Positions 16,386 through 24,973 of a stretch of 64,000 bases of DNA are shown piece after piece. This DNA is from Anaerovibrio sp. JC8. GTDB lineage: Bacteria; Bacillota; Negativicutes; Selenomonadales; Selenomonadaceae. The notes beneath the pieces were generated by a model that saw only the letters and a program-made list of their open reading frames with translations, had not been told where the DNA came from and made no database searches. The position numbers were made by a program, and so were the translations under genes. Location of the stretch: NCBI RefSeq assembly GCF_002100115.1, contig NZ_ANBM01000008.1:62001-126000 (forward strand), read 5' to 3'. The first letter of the stretch is position 1. The number at the start of each line of letters is the position of its first letter.

Positions 16386-19300
16386 TTAGAAGGTATAAAC
16401 TGTGCTTATGCTGCCCATGACGCCCTGCTTCTTGCCCGCATAGGCGGTGAGATTCAGGTCTACGCCCCATGGGGTATCAGCAGTTGGCTTGATAAATGCG
16501 CCGATTTCGCCGCGGATTCTGCCGCCGCCAATGTCAGCACCACGGATGTCGAGACCGTTTACAGTGCCATAGGCCCTGCCGCACATCTCATACTCATAGG
16601 CCAGACCGCCGTAGAAGCTCCACTGATCGTCCCTCTTTTCGGTGTAGCGTGCCCCTACCCGCAGCAGGCTGCTGGTAATGTCGTCAAGTCTGTAGTCAGC
16701 GCCAGCCACCGTAAAGTCGGTACCATTTCTGTGGTTGTAGAAATACTTGGCATAGACATCCAGTACGGTGTGTCTGTCAAGCTTCAGCTCACGGCCCACA
16801 CCAACATGGAAGCCATAATAGCCGGTGTCGGTGTTGTAGCTGTAGGCATTGCCCATGTTATCCCTAAGGAGACCGTTGGCATCCTCATGAACAGTACCGG
16901 CACGGAGGCTGCCCTCCACATAGAGGCCCTTAGGAGTATACCACTTGGCCAGGAGACCGCCGCCGGTATAACGGGTGCTTCCGTCGCCACGCTGTGCTGC
17001 ATCGTTATAGGTGGTGTAGTTGCCGTTTCCATACTCGAAGAAGGCACCATACTCAAAGGTGGAGTGCTTCTTCACGTTCTTGTGGCCCAGAGCCAGGATG
17101 GCATTCCAGGTGCTTACATCAATATGGCTGCCGGTTTCCTGGGTCAGCTTGCCGCCACCCAGCTTGGCAAAGGTCGCAAGACCGTCCTTGCCGGTGTTTT
17201 CCGGCAATGCCAGACCATCAACTGCAGAACCGATGTAGTCATTACCTACATTCAAGGTGGTCATGGTAGCCTCGGCACCCATCAGGGTGTTGTGGGTCTG
17301 CTCAGTGGCCCTTACACTCTTTACGTTGTAAACCACATTGTTATTTTCATCAAGGGCAACCTTGCCAGTACCCTCTACTGCTATGCCAATGGTAAAGTCA
17401 GAATCCTCATTGACATTGACAGCCTTGTTGGTTACCGCACTCTGGTCAAGGAGAGTCATGGTATCGTCCTTGGCCACTACCTTGACGCCTGTAAATTCCA
17501 CGTTCTTGGCAGATACAGTGGTCATGGAGAGGTCACTGTTTGTGTCATCAGTAACGGTAACAGCTGCCTTGGACTTGCTCCAAGGAACCACGGTGAAGTT
17601 CATGGCCTCAAAGTTCTTGATGCTCTTTACCTTCTGTTCGCCGCCAGTCCATGGAGTACCGCTGTAGCCAATATTCAGGGTATTGCCGTTGTACTGCAGG
17701 TTGCCGCCGAAGATGCCGGTATTGGAAACATCTGCGGTACCAAAGAGATTAACTGTATTGTTCTGGGTGGTGCCGCTTACACTGTAGCCACCATATACGC
17801 CGCCGTCAATGGTTACGCCCAGGGTTTCAGAAGTAATGGTATTGCCGGTTACGGTGCCACCGCCAAGATTTACGGTGTTGTTGTCAGCAGTGGAGGTTCC
17901 GCCATAGCCACCGATAACGCTGCCCTTTACTTCGCCTCCCAGTACATTAACTGTATTATTGGTAGCAGTAGAAGTTGCAAAGCCGCCGATAACGTGCTCA
18001 GTTACGCCACCCTTCAGCAGGGATACACTGTTGCTTACCGCCTCGTCACAGCCGCCGCCGATAATACCAAGAACGGTACCATCGTGGAAGTAAACCAGAT
18101 CGTTGGAGGAACGGATCTTGCTCTTGCCGCCGTAGACGTAATCATCAACAGTAGCTTTCTTTACGGTAACTACGTTGCCGTCAGCAGTGCCGTTTTCACT
18201 GTAGCCGCCGTAAACTGCACCCTTAACTTTAACATCACCGTCAAGGGTTACATTGTTGGAAGCTGCCACACCGGTGCCATCGGTCTTGCCGCCGTATACG
18301 CTGCCGCCTACACTGCCGCCGGATACAGATGCCTCATTGGTGGAAACAGCACCTTCCTTGCTGTAGCCACCCATTACGCTGCCACCAACATTGCTGTTGG
18401 TAACATTAACAGTATTCTGTACAGAAGTACCGCTTTCACTCTGGCCGCCGACCACGGAACCGCCTACAGTACTTCCCTCAACAGTTGCCTTGTTTTCAGA
18501 GGAAGTGCCGCTGCCGGTCTTGCCGCCAATTACATCCTTATCTACCTTGCTTCCGCCAGTTACAGTGGCCTCGTTCTTGCTGGTGTTGCCGCTGGTACTC
18601 TGGCCGCCGACTACGGAACCGCCAACCTCGCTGCCGCCTTCTACAGTAGCCTTGTTTTCGGAGGAAGTGCCGCTGTTGGTCTTGCCACCGGTAACATCAC
18701 CGGTAACCTTGCTCTTGCCACTGACCTTGGTTTCGTTCTTGCCGGTATTGCCGCTTTCACTCTGACCGCCAGTAACATTACCGCCTACAGTACTTCCATC
18801 AACAGTTGCCTTGTTTTCATTGGAAGTGCCCTTGCCCTCGTTCTGGCCGCCGATTACATCCTTCTCTACCTTGCTGCCGCCAGTTACAGTGGTTTCATTC
18901 TGGTTGGTATCGCCATTCTTGCTATGGCCGCCAACTACGTTGCCGCCTATCTCGCTGCCGCCGGATACAGTAGTCTTGTTTTCGTTGGAAGTGCCGTCAC
19001 CGTTGGACTTACCACCGGTAACATCACCGCCCACCTTGCTGCCTTCAGTAACGGTGGTTTCGTTCTTGTTGGCATTGCCCTTTTCACTCTGGCCGCCGGT
19101 TACGTCACCATCTACCTGGCTCTTGCCTTCTACAGTGGTTTCATTGTCTGTGGAGTCGCCGTTGCCGCCGGAACGGCCGCCAGTTACGTTACCGCCAATC
19201 TTGCTGCCGTTCTTGATGTCAACCTTGTTTTCCTTGGTTTCGCCGTCGCCATCAGTCTTGCCGCCGTTTACATCGCCGCCGACTTCAGTGCCATCCAACG

Positions 19301-22300
19301 TGGTCTCATTGCCCTTGGAGCCGCCGCTGCCACCAGAGTGGCCACCGTTCACATCGCCGCCGACCTTACTGCCAGTCAGGATCACGTGGTTTTCTTCGGT
19401 ATTGCCGCTGCCACCGGTCTTGCCGCCGTTTACATCACCATCCACTGTGCTGCCTTCCACCGTGGTCGTGTTGCCCTTGGAGCCGCCATGGCCACCGAGG
19501 GTTTCACCACCGGTTACGGTGCCGTGGATTGTACCTCTCTTGATAATGACCTCGTTTTCCTCGGTGTTGCCGGTATCGCTCTGGCCACCGTTGGCATCAC
19601 CGTCTATTTCACTGTCTTCCACATTCAGCTTGTTCTTGTTGGCATTGCCGTTCTCACTGGTACCACCGTTGGCATCACCGCCGGTGCCGTCATCGTTCTT
19701 CTGAATATGGGAGTTTTTAACCTTGGTTTCATTATCCTTGGCCTCGCCGTCACCTTCGGCCTTGCCGCCCGGAACATCGCCCTTATGAGGATTTTCGCCG
19801 TCTATTGTGGTCTCAACCTTCACGGCCTCCACAGGTGCCACCTGCTCATCAACGCCGCGGTCAACCACATACATCAGGCTCTTCGTAGCACTGTCCCAAT
19901 AAGCATGGCCCTTGCCGGTCTTGCCGTTGTCCAGGGTAAAGATGCCCGCACGGGTCTTGTTGACGCTGTCACCAAAGTTGGATACCAGCTTCATGGTATC
20001 ACCCTTGTTGAGAGCGCTTACCCCTGTAAAGAATACATTTTCTGCATTTACAAAGGCATCACTGTAAGCGATTTCTGTATTTGGACGGGCATAGGTGCTG
20101 TTCCAGCCCAGCTTGCCAACGTTAAGGTCAGAGGCCTTGTTGGAGGATACTGTGTAGAGTACATTGCCGCCGGTGGCGGATACATTGCCCGTCACTGCCC
20201 CCTTGACGGTCAGACCCGGATTGGCTGTGTAGGTGTAATTCAGCTTGCCAGTATCCTGGGCCCCAATATTATTCAAAGTATTATTGGCCTTCACCAGTGT
20301 CATGGAATCATTGGCAGCTGCCGTCTTTTTCTGGTCATCGGTCATGGTTACACCAAAGCCGGATTTATCCAGAGTCTTTACATTGGAGAAGTTGTACATG
20401 GCAGAGCTTTTATCCACCAGCACTGCATCCTTGTTATAGGTGACCTTACCCAGCCCGATAGTGTCTATGTAGGCCGCTCCTACGCTATACTGGAGAGCCG
20501 TACCGTCATTGCTGGCCTGGACGCCCTTGGCCTGCTTGCCGGATATGGTGATATTTTTCTCGGTTTCGCTGTAGGCAGCACTTGGCTGGTACTTTATGCT
20601 GTCATCAATTTTGGCACCAGTAAAGAAGCCCGCTGTATTACGGGTGAGAATATCATAATCGCCTACAGCTGTAGGAGTTTTAAAGCCGCTGCCAGTAACG
20701 GCAATAATACCGCTGTCGAGTTTTCCCCAAGTGCTATTCACAGTACCAGTGCTGGAACCGTCCCACTTGGAAATATCTACAGTTTCAAGAGTCTTGCTGG
20801 TTACAGCATATTGAACTATGCCGTCACCTGTAGTAACGTCACCCTTCAATGTACCAGTAAGGTTTGCTGCATTATTTATGCCATGGCTAATCTTCTGGCT
20901 TACTGGGGAGCCCTTTACTTTAAGGTTTGCTGCAAGTCCATTGGCATTGGTAAGCAGCCCCCAATGATCCCCAGCGGTAACATCATTGACGGAAGTAGCT
21001 CCATCAAAAGTAAACGTCAACTTCGATGCGTCTACGCCATTGTTTCCGACATTATTGAATGTATAGCCTGTGCCTGTAATGTTGCGGCCAGTGCCCCATT
21101 TCATTTCACCCAGGGTGATGGCATCTACAGCCATGGACTCGGCATAATATTTCAGGGTTGCACCGCTGTCTTCCGCCTTAATACCGCCGGTTTTGCTGCC
21201 AGCCAGAGTTACGCCATTTTGGGTATCGTCAGTAACCCGCTCACCGCTTTTGTAAGCCTTGGACCCGGATACGGTGCCGAAAGTGTTTGCCCCCAAGTTG
21301 TTAAAGAGGGTTTTATCTGCCGCCAGGGAAGCAAAATTCCCTGTCTCCACCGCTATGTTGGTGCCTGTCCAGCTGGTAGGAAGATTCATATTTTGCGTAC
21401 CCGTCCAGCCATTAAGGTTCATGCTGCTAATGGTACCGCCAGTAATGGTATATTTTACATTTGTGCCGTTAGCTGTATTTTCCAACGATACATTACCAGT
21501 ACCAGTGCCCTTATAGACAATATTATTGTCGGTAAACTCAGCAGCTACCTTGGCATTGTTTAGCGGGGTGATGGTGTCAGAAAGATTCTTGGCACCAGTA
21601 ATTAAATTGGTGGTATCATTCGGTGCATCAGCTGTCCCCGTAAAGGTCAGACCAGAAGCGTTGATATTTGTTACTCCAGCGAAGTCATAGGCTGAGATGT
21701 CTTTCCGTGGGGTATCCCATTTCATATCTCCCAAGGAAACAGTATTCACATCAAATTTTTCAGCATAATAAGTCAGCTTTTTGCCGCTGTCCTCGGCCTT
21801 TACACCGCCAGCTCTGTTGCCGCTCAGAGTAACCCCATTGACCGTATCATCGAAGGTGCCAGCATCTGTATATTTGATTGAAGCGTCAATGTTAGCATTA
21901 CTGAACAGGTCTTGCGTTGAAGTAAGAATAACCTTGTACTGTCCTGGGTCAAGGCCAGGCTTGGAAAAGTTTCCTTCCACAGATACACCGCCATCTTTTT
22001 TCAGCCAGGTTGATGGCAATGGAGTAGTACTCGTGTTTTTATTCCAGCCTAAAAGATCAACACTATCCAGTGTCACACTTGAAACCGTGAAGTTAACAGC
22101 ATTTGTCGCCGCTACAGCCTTTCCTGTGGCTGTGGCGTTATATTTAATGCCGTATGCATCGGTATTTTCAATAGCAATGTTTTTATTAGTGTTAGTCGTG
22201 ATTGGATTATTGCTATTCAAGCCACTTGCATTAAGCAGTGTTCTGGTACCGTTCTCTATCAATGTATCAGTTTTACCAAAGGCAAGGTTTGTGTCATTGA

Positions 22301-23993
22301 TGGTGGTTCCGGAATTACCACCGACGAACTTGTAACCAGTAGGTGTGGCGGTGGTGCCCCAGGTCATGGTGCCAAGGTTAGCCGTGGTTACTTCCTTTGT
22401 CTCGGCGTAGTAAGTGAGCTTTGCGTTCGCCTTGGTGTCGTCGGCTTCCACCTTAACACCACCCATTTTATCGCCGCTAAGGGTCACGCCAGTTGTTCCT
22501 ATGGCATCGGAAAAATCACCTTTATCACCATACGCGATTTCGGTAGGAATACTTGCACCAGCAAAAATCCCCGCGTCTCCGGTCAGAATAGTGGCCTTGC
22601 CAGTCCCCACAGCAGTTTTTGCTGCATCACTAATAGTGCCGCTAACTGTTACAGCTGACGAGCCTCTCGTCCAGTTGGTAAGGGTAGTACTATCTGTGGT
22701 GCCGTTCCAGTTCGACAGATTAACAGTTTTAAGCTCATTAGTGATATTGTAATCAATTTTTTGCTTGTAAGTACCGTAGGTAGTAGTGACTTCAGTAAGA
22801 TTGACGGTATGGGTACTTATATGACCCAACTTCACGCCATTATCAATAGAATCAGCATTATTTCCCGTAGCATTTATTGTTCTAATCGTTTTACGGTCTG
22901 TGGTCAAATAACCACCTGATTTCACAGTACCACTGTCATCTCTATACGTTAATACTATATTATCTGTAAAACGTCCATTTCCGGAGGTGATTTTAAAAAG
23001 TGTCATGGTACCAGCACTCATTTTGTCATTCCAAAGAGTACTATTGTTATTTTCACCAGCAATATTTAATTGTGTTGGTGACTCTATACCAGAACCACTA
23101 AGTATCGTTTCACCGTTTTTAAAAGTAAAGTTATTTTTTGTGGCAAACACATCAAAGCCGTCAATCACACCGTTTACATCATTACCTTTGGCATTACCAG
23201 CCAGATATAATATATTAGGATGACCGGCTTCACCACTGGTCACATTAGTATTTTGCATTCCACCATAAAGGTTGCCGGATATTTGTGCTGTTCCCTGAAG
23301 GGTTACACTATTGTTATACGCATTCTGACCACTGCCAGCTCTGCCGCCAATCACATTTCCTCCTATTATTACTGGTGCAGTCGTGGTCCCCCCGAGAGTT
23401 ACACTGTTAGCACAGGCATCGCCTTCCCCGGAATAGCCCCCATAAACATTAGAAATTCCTGTGCCGCTGGTAATATTAACAGTATTATTATTTGCACTGC
23501 CGCCTACTGTATAGGCACCACCAACATCACCGTATGAACTACTAGAGGTGTTTAAATTTCCCCCCGAAATATAAACATGTTGGTTTGAAGCACTGGCATA
23601 ACTAGTGCCAGCAGTAGGAGTTTTAAAATAATAAGCACCCCATACACTCCCTACAGTTCCACTTTTGTGATTTACCGTAAATTCAGTACTAATTCCTGAA
23701 GGACTATTAACGCCATACTTACCAGTCAATATATAGGTCCGATAGGCATTAAAAGCAGAGGTACTGGTGACATTGAAAGTCATACTATCATTCGCATTCG
23801 GTGTACCATTATAATAAATAATATCCTTGCCTTGAGTAGACACGTTATCTGCTTTTCCATAAAAATTACCATTATTATCAATGCCGGAATCAGTCGCTGC
23901 CTCGGCCACAGGCCCCAAAAGGCTCCCGCCGCCCAATATAAGTGCCGTCAATATAAGACGGGTCAATTCCTGCTTGCTTTTCTTGTTTTTCAT
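16386..23993 (-). CDS. Giant autotransporter adhesin (type V secretion)
   Basis: 2535 residues. Signal peptide about 1-33 (KSKQELTRLILTALILGGG, ending AEAA). Residues about 150-260 hold NNNTVNI/GG repeats. About 418-1290 hold four tandem modules of roughly 215 residues, each with a W-G start (near 418, 638, 853, 1067), a VTLSG-K-GGVKAEDSG segment and a YYAE...LG-M-W segment; a fifth is partial. About 1380-2100 hold some two dozen 23-25-residue Gly/Asn/Thr repeats of the form NE-TV-GGS-V-GDV-GG. These would form a right-handed beta-helix. The last ~240 residues are a 12-strand-type barrel ending in STVYTF, with the terminal aromatic residue. It should cross the outer membrane and display the passenger. 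Repeat identity makes copy-number variation likely. Confidence 0.93.
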   Translation of the reverse strand: MKNKKSKQELTRLILTALILGGGSLLGPVAEAATDSGIDNNGNFYGKADNVSTQGKDIIYYNGTPNANDSMTFNVTSTSAFNAYRTYILTGKYGVNSPSGISTEFTVNHKSGTVGSVWGAYYFKTPTAGTSYASASNQHVYISGGNLNTSSSSYGDVGGAYTVGGSANNNTVNITSGTGISNVYGGYSGEGDACANSVTLGGTTTAPVIIGGNVIGGRAGSGQNAYNNSVTLQGTAQISGNLYGGMQNTNVTSGEAGHPNILYLAGNAKGNDVNGVIDGFDVFATKNNFTFKNGETILSGSGIESPTQLNIAGENNNSTLWNDKMSAGTMTLFKITSGNGRFTDNIVLTYRDDSGTVKSGGYLTTDRKTIRTINATGNNADSIDNGVKLGHISTHTVNLTEVTTTYGTYKQKIDYNITNELKTVNLSNWNGTTDSTTLTNWTRGSSAVTVSGTISDAAKTAVGTGKATILTGDAGIFAGASIPTEIAYGDKGDFSDAIGTTGVTLSGDKMGGVKVEADDTKANAKLTYYAETKEVTTANLGTMTWGTTATPTGYKFVGGNSGTTINDTNLAFGKTDTLIENGTRTLLNASGLNSNNPITTNTNKNIAIENTDAYGIKYNATATGKAVAATNAVNFTVSSVTLDSVDLLGWNKNTSTTPLPSTWLKKDGGVSVEGNFSKPGLDPGQYKVILTSTQDLFSNANIDASIKYTDAGTFDDTVNGVTLSGNRAGGVKAEDSGKKLTYYAEKFDVNTVSLGDMKWDTPRKDISAYDFAGVTNINASGLTFTGTADAPNDTTNLITGAKNLSDTITPLNNAKVAAEFTDNNIVYKGTGTGNVSLENTANGTNVKYTITGGTISSMNLNGWTGTQNMNLPTSWTGTNIAVETGNFASLAADKTLFNNLGANTFGTVSGSKAYKSGERVTDDTQNGVTLAGSKTGGIKAEDSGATLKYYAESMAVDAITLGEMKWGTGRNITGTGYTFNNVGNNGVDASKLTFTFDGATSVNDVTAGDHWGLLTNANGLAANLKVKGSPVSQKISHGINNAANLTGTLKGDVTTGDGIVQYAVTSKTLETVDISKWDGSSTGTVNSTWGKLDSGIIAVTGSGFKTPTAVGDYDILTRNTAGFFTGAKIDDSIKYQPSAAYSETEKNITISGKQAKGVQASNDGTALQYSVGAAYIDTIGLGKVTYNKDAVLVDKSSAMYNFSNVKTLDKSGFGVTMTDDQKKTAAANDSMTLVKANNTLNNIGAQDTGKLNYTYTANPGLTVKGAVTGNVSATGGNVLYTVSSNKASDLNVGKLGWNSTYARPNTEIAYSDAFVNAENVFFTGVSALNKGDTMKLVSNFGDSVNKTRAGIFTLDNGKTGKGHAYWDSATKSLMYVVDRGVDEQVAPVEAVKVETTIDGENPHKGDVPGGKAEGDGEAKDNETKVKNSHIQKNDDGTGGDANGGTSENGNANKNKLNVEDSEIDGDANGGQSDTGNTEENEVIIKRGTIHGTVTGGETLGGHGGSKGNTTTVEGSTVDGDVNGGKTGGSGNTEENHVILTGSKVGGDVNGGHSGGSGGSKGNETTLDGTEVGGDVNGGKTDGDGETKENKVDIKNGSKIGGNVTGGRSGGNGDSTDNETTVEGKSQVDGDVTGGQSEKGNANKNETTVTEGSKVGGDVTGGKSNGDGTSNENKTTVSGGSEIGGNVVGGHSKNGDTNQNETTVTGGSKVEKDVIGGQNEGKGTSNENKATVDGSTVGGNVTGGQSESGNTGKNETKVSGKSKVTGDVTGGKTNSGTSSENKATVEGGSEVGGSVVGGQSTSGNTSKNEATVTGGSKVDKDVIGGKTGSGTSSENKATVEGSTVGGSVVGGQSESGTSVQNTVNVTNSNVGGSVMGGYSKEGAVSTNEASVSGGSVGGSVYGGKTDGTGVAASNNVTLDGDVKVKGAVYGGYSENGTADGNVVTVKKATVDDYVYGGKSKIRSSNDLVYFHDGTVLGIIGGGCDEAVSNSVSLLKGGVTEHVIGGFATSTATNNTVNVLGGEVKGSVIGGYGGTSTADNNTVNLGGGTVTGNTITSETLGVTIDGGVYGGYSVSGTTQNNTVNLFGTADVSNTGIFGGNLQYNGNTLNIGYSGTPWTGGEQKVKSIKNFEAMNFTVVPWSKSKAAVTVTDDTNSDLSMTTVSAKNVEFTGVKVVAKDDTMTLLDQSAVTNKAVNVNEDSDFTIGIAVEGTGKVALDENNNVVYNVKSVRATEQTHNTLMGAEATMTTLNVGNDYIGSAVDGLALPENTGKDGLATFAKLGGGKLTQETGSHIDVSTWNAILALGHKNVKKHSTFEYGAFFEYGNGNYTTYNDAAQRGDGSTRYTGGGLLAKWYTPKGLYVEGSLRAGTVHEDANGLLRDNMGNAYSYNTDTGYYGFHVGVGRELKLDRHTVLDVYAKYFYNHRNGTDFTVAGADYRLDDITSSLLRVGARYTEKRDDQWSFYGGLAYEYEMCGRAYGTVNGLDIRGADIGGGRIRGEIGAFIKPTADTPWGVDLNLTAYAGKKQGVMGSISTVYTF

Positions 23994-24032
23994 ATTACTC
24001 CCCTCCCTGGGCTATTTACCGCTCAAAAACAC

Positions 24033-24096
24033 AAAAAGCCTCCCCCCAGGCCGCCGGCAAGCCGCAAAGACTCACCAGCCTCCTGAGAGAAGGCTT
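24033..24096 (-). promoter_or_regulatory. Structured 5' leader of the autotransporter (terminator/anti-terminator candidate)
   Basis: On the minus strand AAGCCTTCTCTC (24085-24096) can pair over all 12 positions, with some G-U pairs, with GGGGGGAGGCTT (24036-24047), which is followed by a T-run: an intrinsic-terminator shape 40 bases before the start codon. The same 5' arm can instead pair with the adjacent AGGAGGCT (24077-24084). Two mutually exclusive folds downstream of a small ORF suggest attenuation. The signal is unknown and the fold is read by eye. Confidence 0.5.
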
Positions 24097-24134
24097 ATTT
24101 ACATTATTATTCACTTGTGTATAAGTATCTATAT

Positions 24135-24224
24135 TTAACGGACAGTTGTCCCCCCCGTAAGGACAGTTCTAGACACAAAAAAACCGCCCTGCACGTTGGT
24201 TGTCAATAGCTTCTGCGCTTTCAT
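24135..24224 (-). CDS. Small upstream ORF (29 aa), possible leader peptide
   Basis: ATG at 24224, nine bases after GGAG, encodes 29 residues starting MKAQKLLTTNVQGGFFVSRT and ending GGTTVR, stopped by TAA at 24135. The stop lies 141 bases ahead of the autotransporter start and just upstream of the hairpin region. Near its end is a run of seven G (24150-24156 on the plus strand as C). Adding one G would open the frame through the whole leader to a stop just before the autotransporter's ribosome-binding site. It is not a recognised family. A regulatory leader peptide is an inference from position. Confidence 0.4.
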   Translation of the reverse strand: MKAQKLLTTNVQGGFFVSRTVLTGGTTVR

Positions 24225-24391
24225 GCCCTGTCACTCCTTTCGGGGTAAAATTGTAGATACCTATTTGTGTACCTCTTCGCCAAAAAAACTGAAAATCCTG
24301 CAAAGTTAAAAAAGATTTTTGTGAAGGCGTTCAAAACACAAAAAAACTGCCGCATAAATATATGCGGCAGCAGTGGATATAGTACGTTATA
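24225..24391. other. Probable autotransporter promoter region
   Basis: No gene seen. On the minus strand TTGGCG, 18 bases, then TATCTA (about 24250-24290) is a possible promoter ahead of the small ORF. A short A/T-rich stretch separates it from the Rpn remnant. Confidence 0.3.
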
Positions 24392-24752
24392 TCATTGATA
24401 TGTATTTTTCCTGCTCTCTGCGGGAATCCCCAGAATCTCCATGGCCCGCTGAAGGGATACTCCTAAATTTGTCATAACATTGCGAATAGAGGTCAATTGT
24501 GCATCCGCACGGCCTTCATTACGGGCATCGTTTTTCATATCTTCTATTGCTTTGCACATATTAATCTTCTCCTTTCCTTCGGAAAGCTTAAGCTCAACAT
24601 TGGCACATTCTCCCTTCACCAGCAAAACAATATCCATTAAACAAGTCGGCAAAACGAGCCGGATTTCCCATGTAGCTCTTTGTAATGGAATCCTTGTTAC
24701 CCAAAATAATACCCCATTTCTTATGATTATAGCATATGAAATATGTGAACAT
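24392..24752 (-). pseudogene. Degenerate Rpn-family nuclease/transposase-like gene
   Basis: Two pieces of one family in different frames. The first (24594-24752, 52 codons from ATG 24752) contains LGNKDSITKSYMGNPARFAD and LFNGYCFAGEG, the typical opening of Rpn (recombination-promoting nuclease, PD-(D/E)XK transposase_31-type) proteins. The second (24392 to about 24570) contains MCKAIEDMKNDARNEGRADA followed by a helix ending EILGIPAESRKN, the typical C-terminus. The central nuclease domain of about 200 residues, with the catalytic residues, is missing. It is dead, and marks a site of past gene loss next to the autotransporter. Confidence 0.75.
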
Positions 24753-24894
24753 CATATAATATAATTTATATATTAATATCTATATGCCAATACCGTTAAT
24801 TATTTTTCTAAAATTATATTATTATTTTAAATAATTACTGTCAAATATTTTATTTTTTTAGTTTAGTCAAATATACAAAAAGGATGTTCTTAAA
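24753..24894. other. A/T-rich gap
   Basis: Very A/T-rich, nothing recognisable apart from a possible -10 box for the decayed Rpn gene. Confidence 0.4.
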
Positions 24895-24900
24895 CAAAAA

Positions 24901-24947
24901 AAGAGCTGTGAGAGGAAGCCACGGGGGCTTCGGACACACAACTCTTT
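24901..24947 (-). terminator. Terminator of the rpoBC operon
   Basis: A long imperfect stem (AGAGTTGTGTG...GAAGCC with GGCTTC...CTCACAGCTCT) with a run of seven T on the minus strand, 27 bases past the rpoC stop. Confidence 0.85.
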
Positions 24948-24973
24948 TAGTTTGTCTTTATCTAAAGCAATGC

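Noticed and set aside
17800-19750. Regularly spaced DNA repeats resembling a CRISPR array
   Set aside because: The period (about 70-80 bases) is a multiple of three, the frame is continuous, and the 'spacers' encode the same degenerate protein motif. No cas genes are present.
16341-21563. A 1740-codon open frame on the plus strand opposite the autotransporter
   Set aside because: It has no ribosome-binding site, begins inside the terminator, and its composition mirrors the repeat codons of the minus-strand gene, which has a signal peptide and barrel. An antisense artefact of biased codon use.
24140-24180. Possible insertion-sequence end (direct repeats of GGACAGTT near 24140 and 24161)
   Set aside because: No matching second end, target duplication or transposase was seen; the sequence is explained by the small ORF.
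24085-24240. Known riboswitch (cyclic-di-GMP or cobalamin type) ahead of the autotransporter
   Set aside because: The conserved core sequences of those classes are not present; only generic hairpins with a T-run can be supported.
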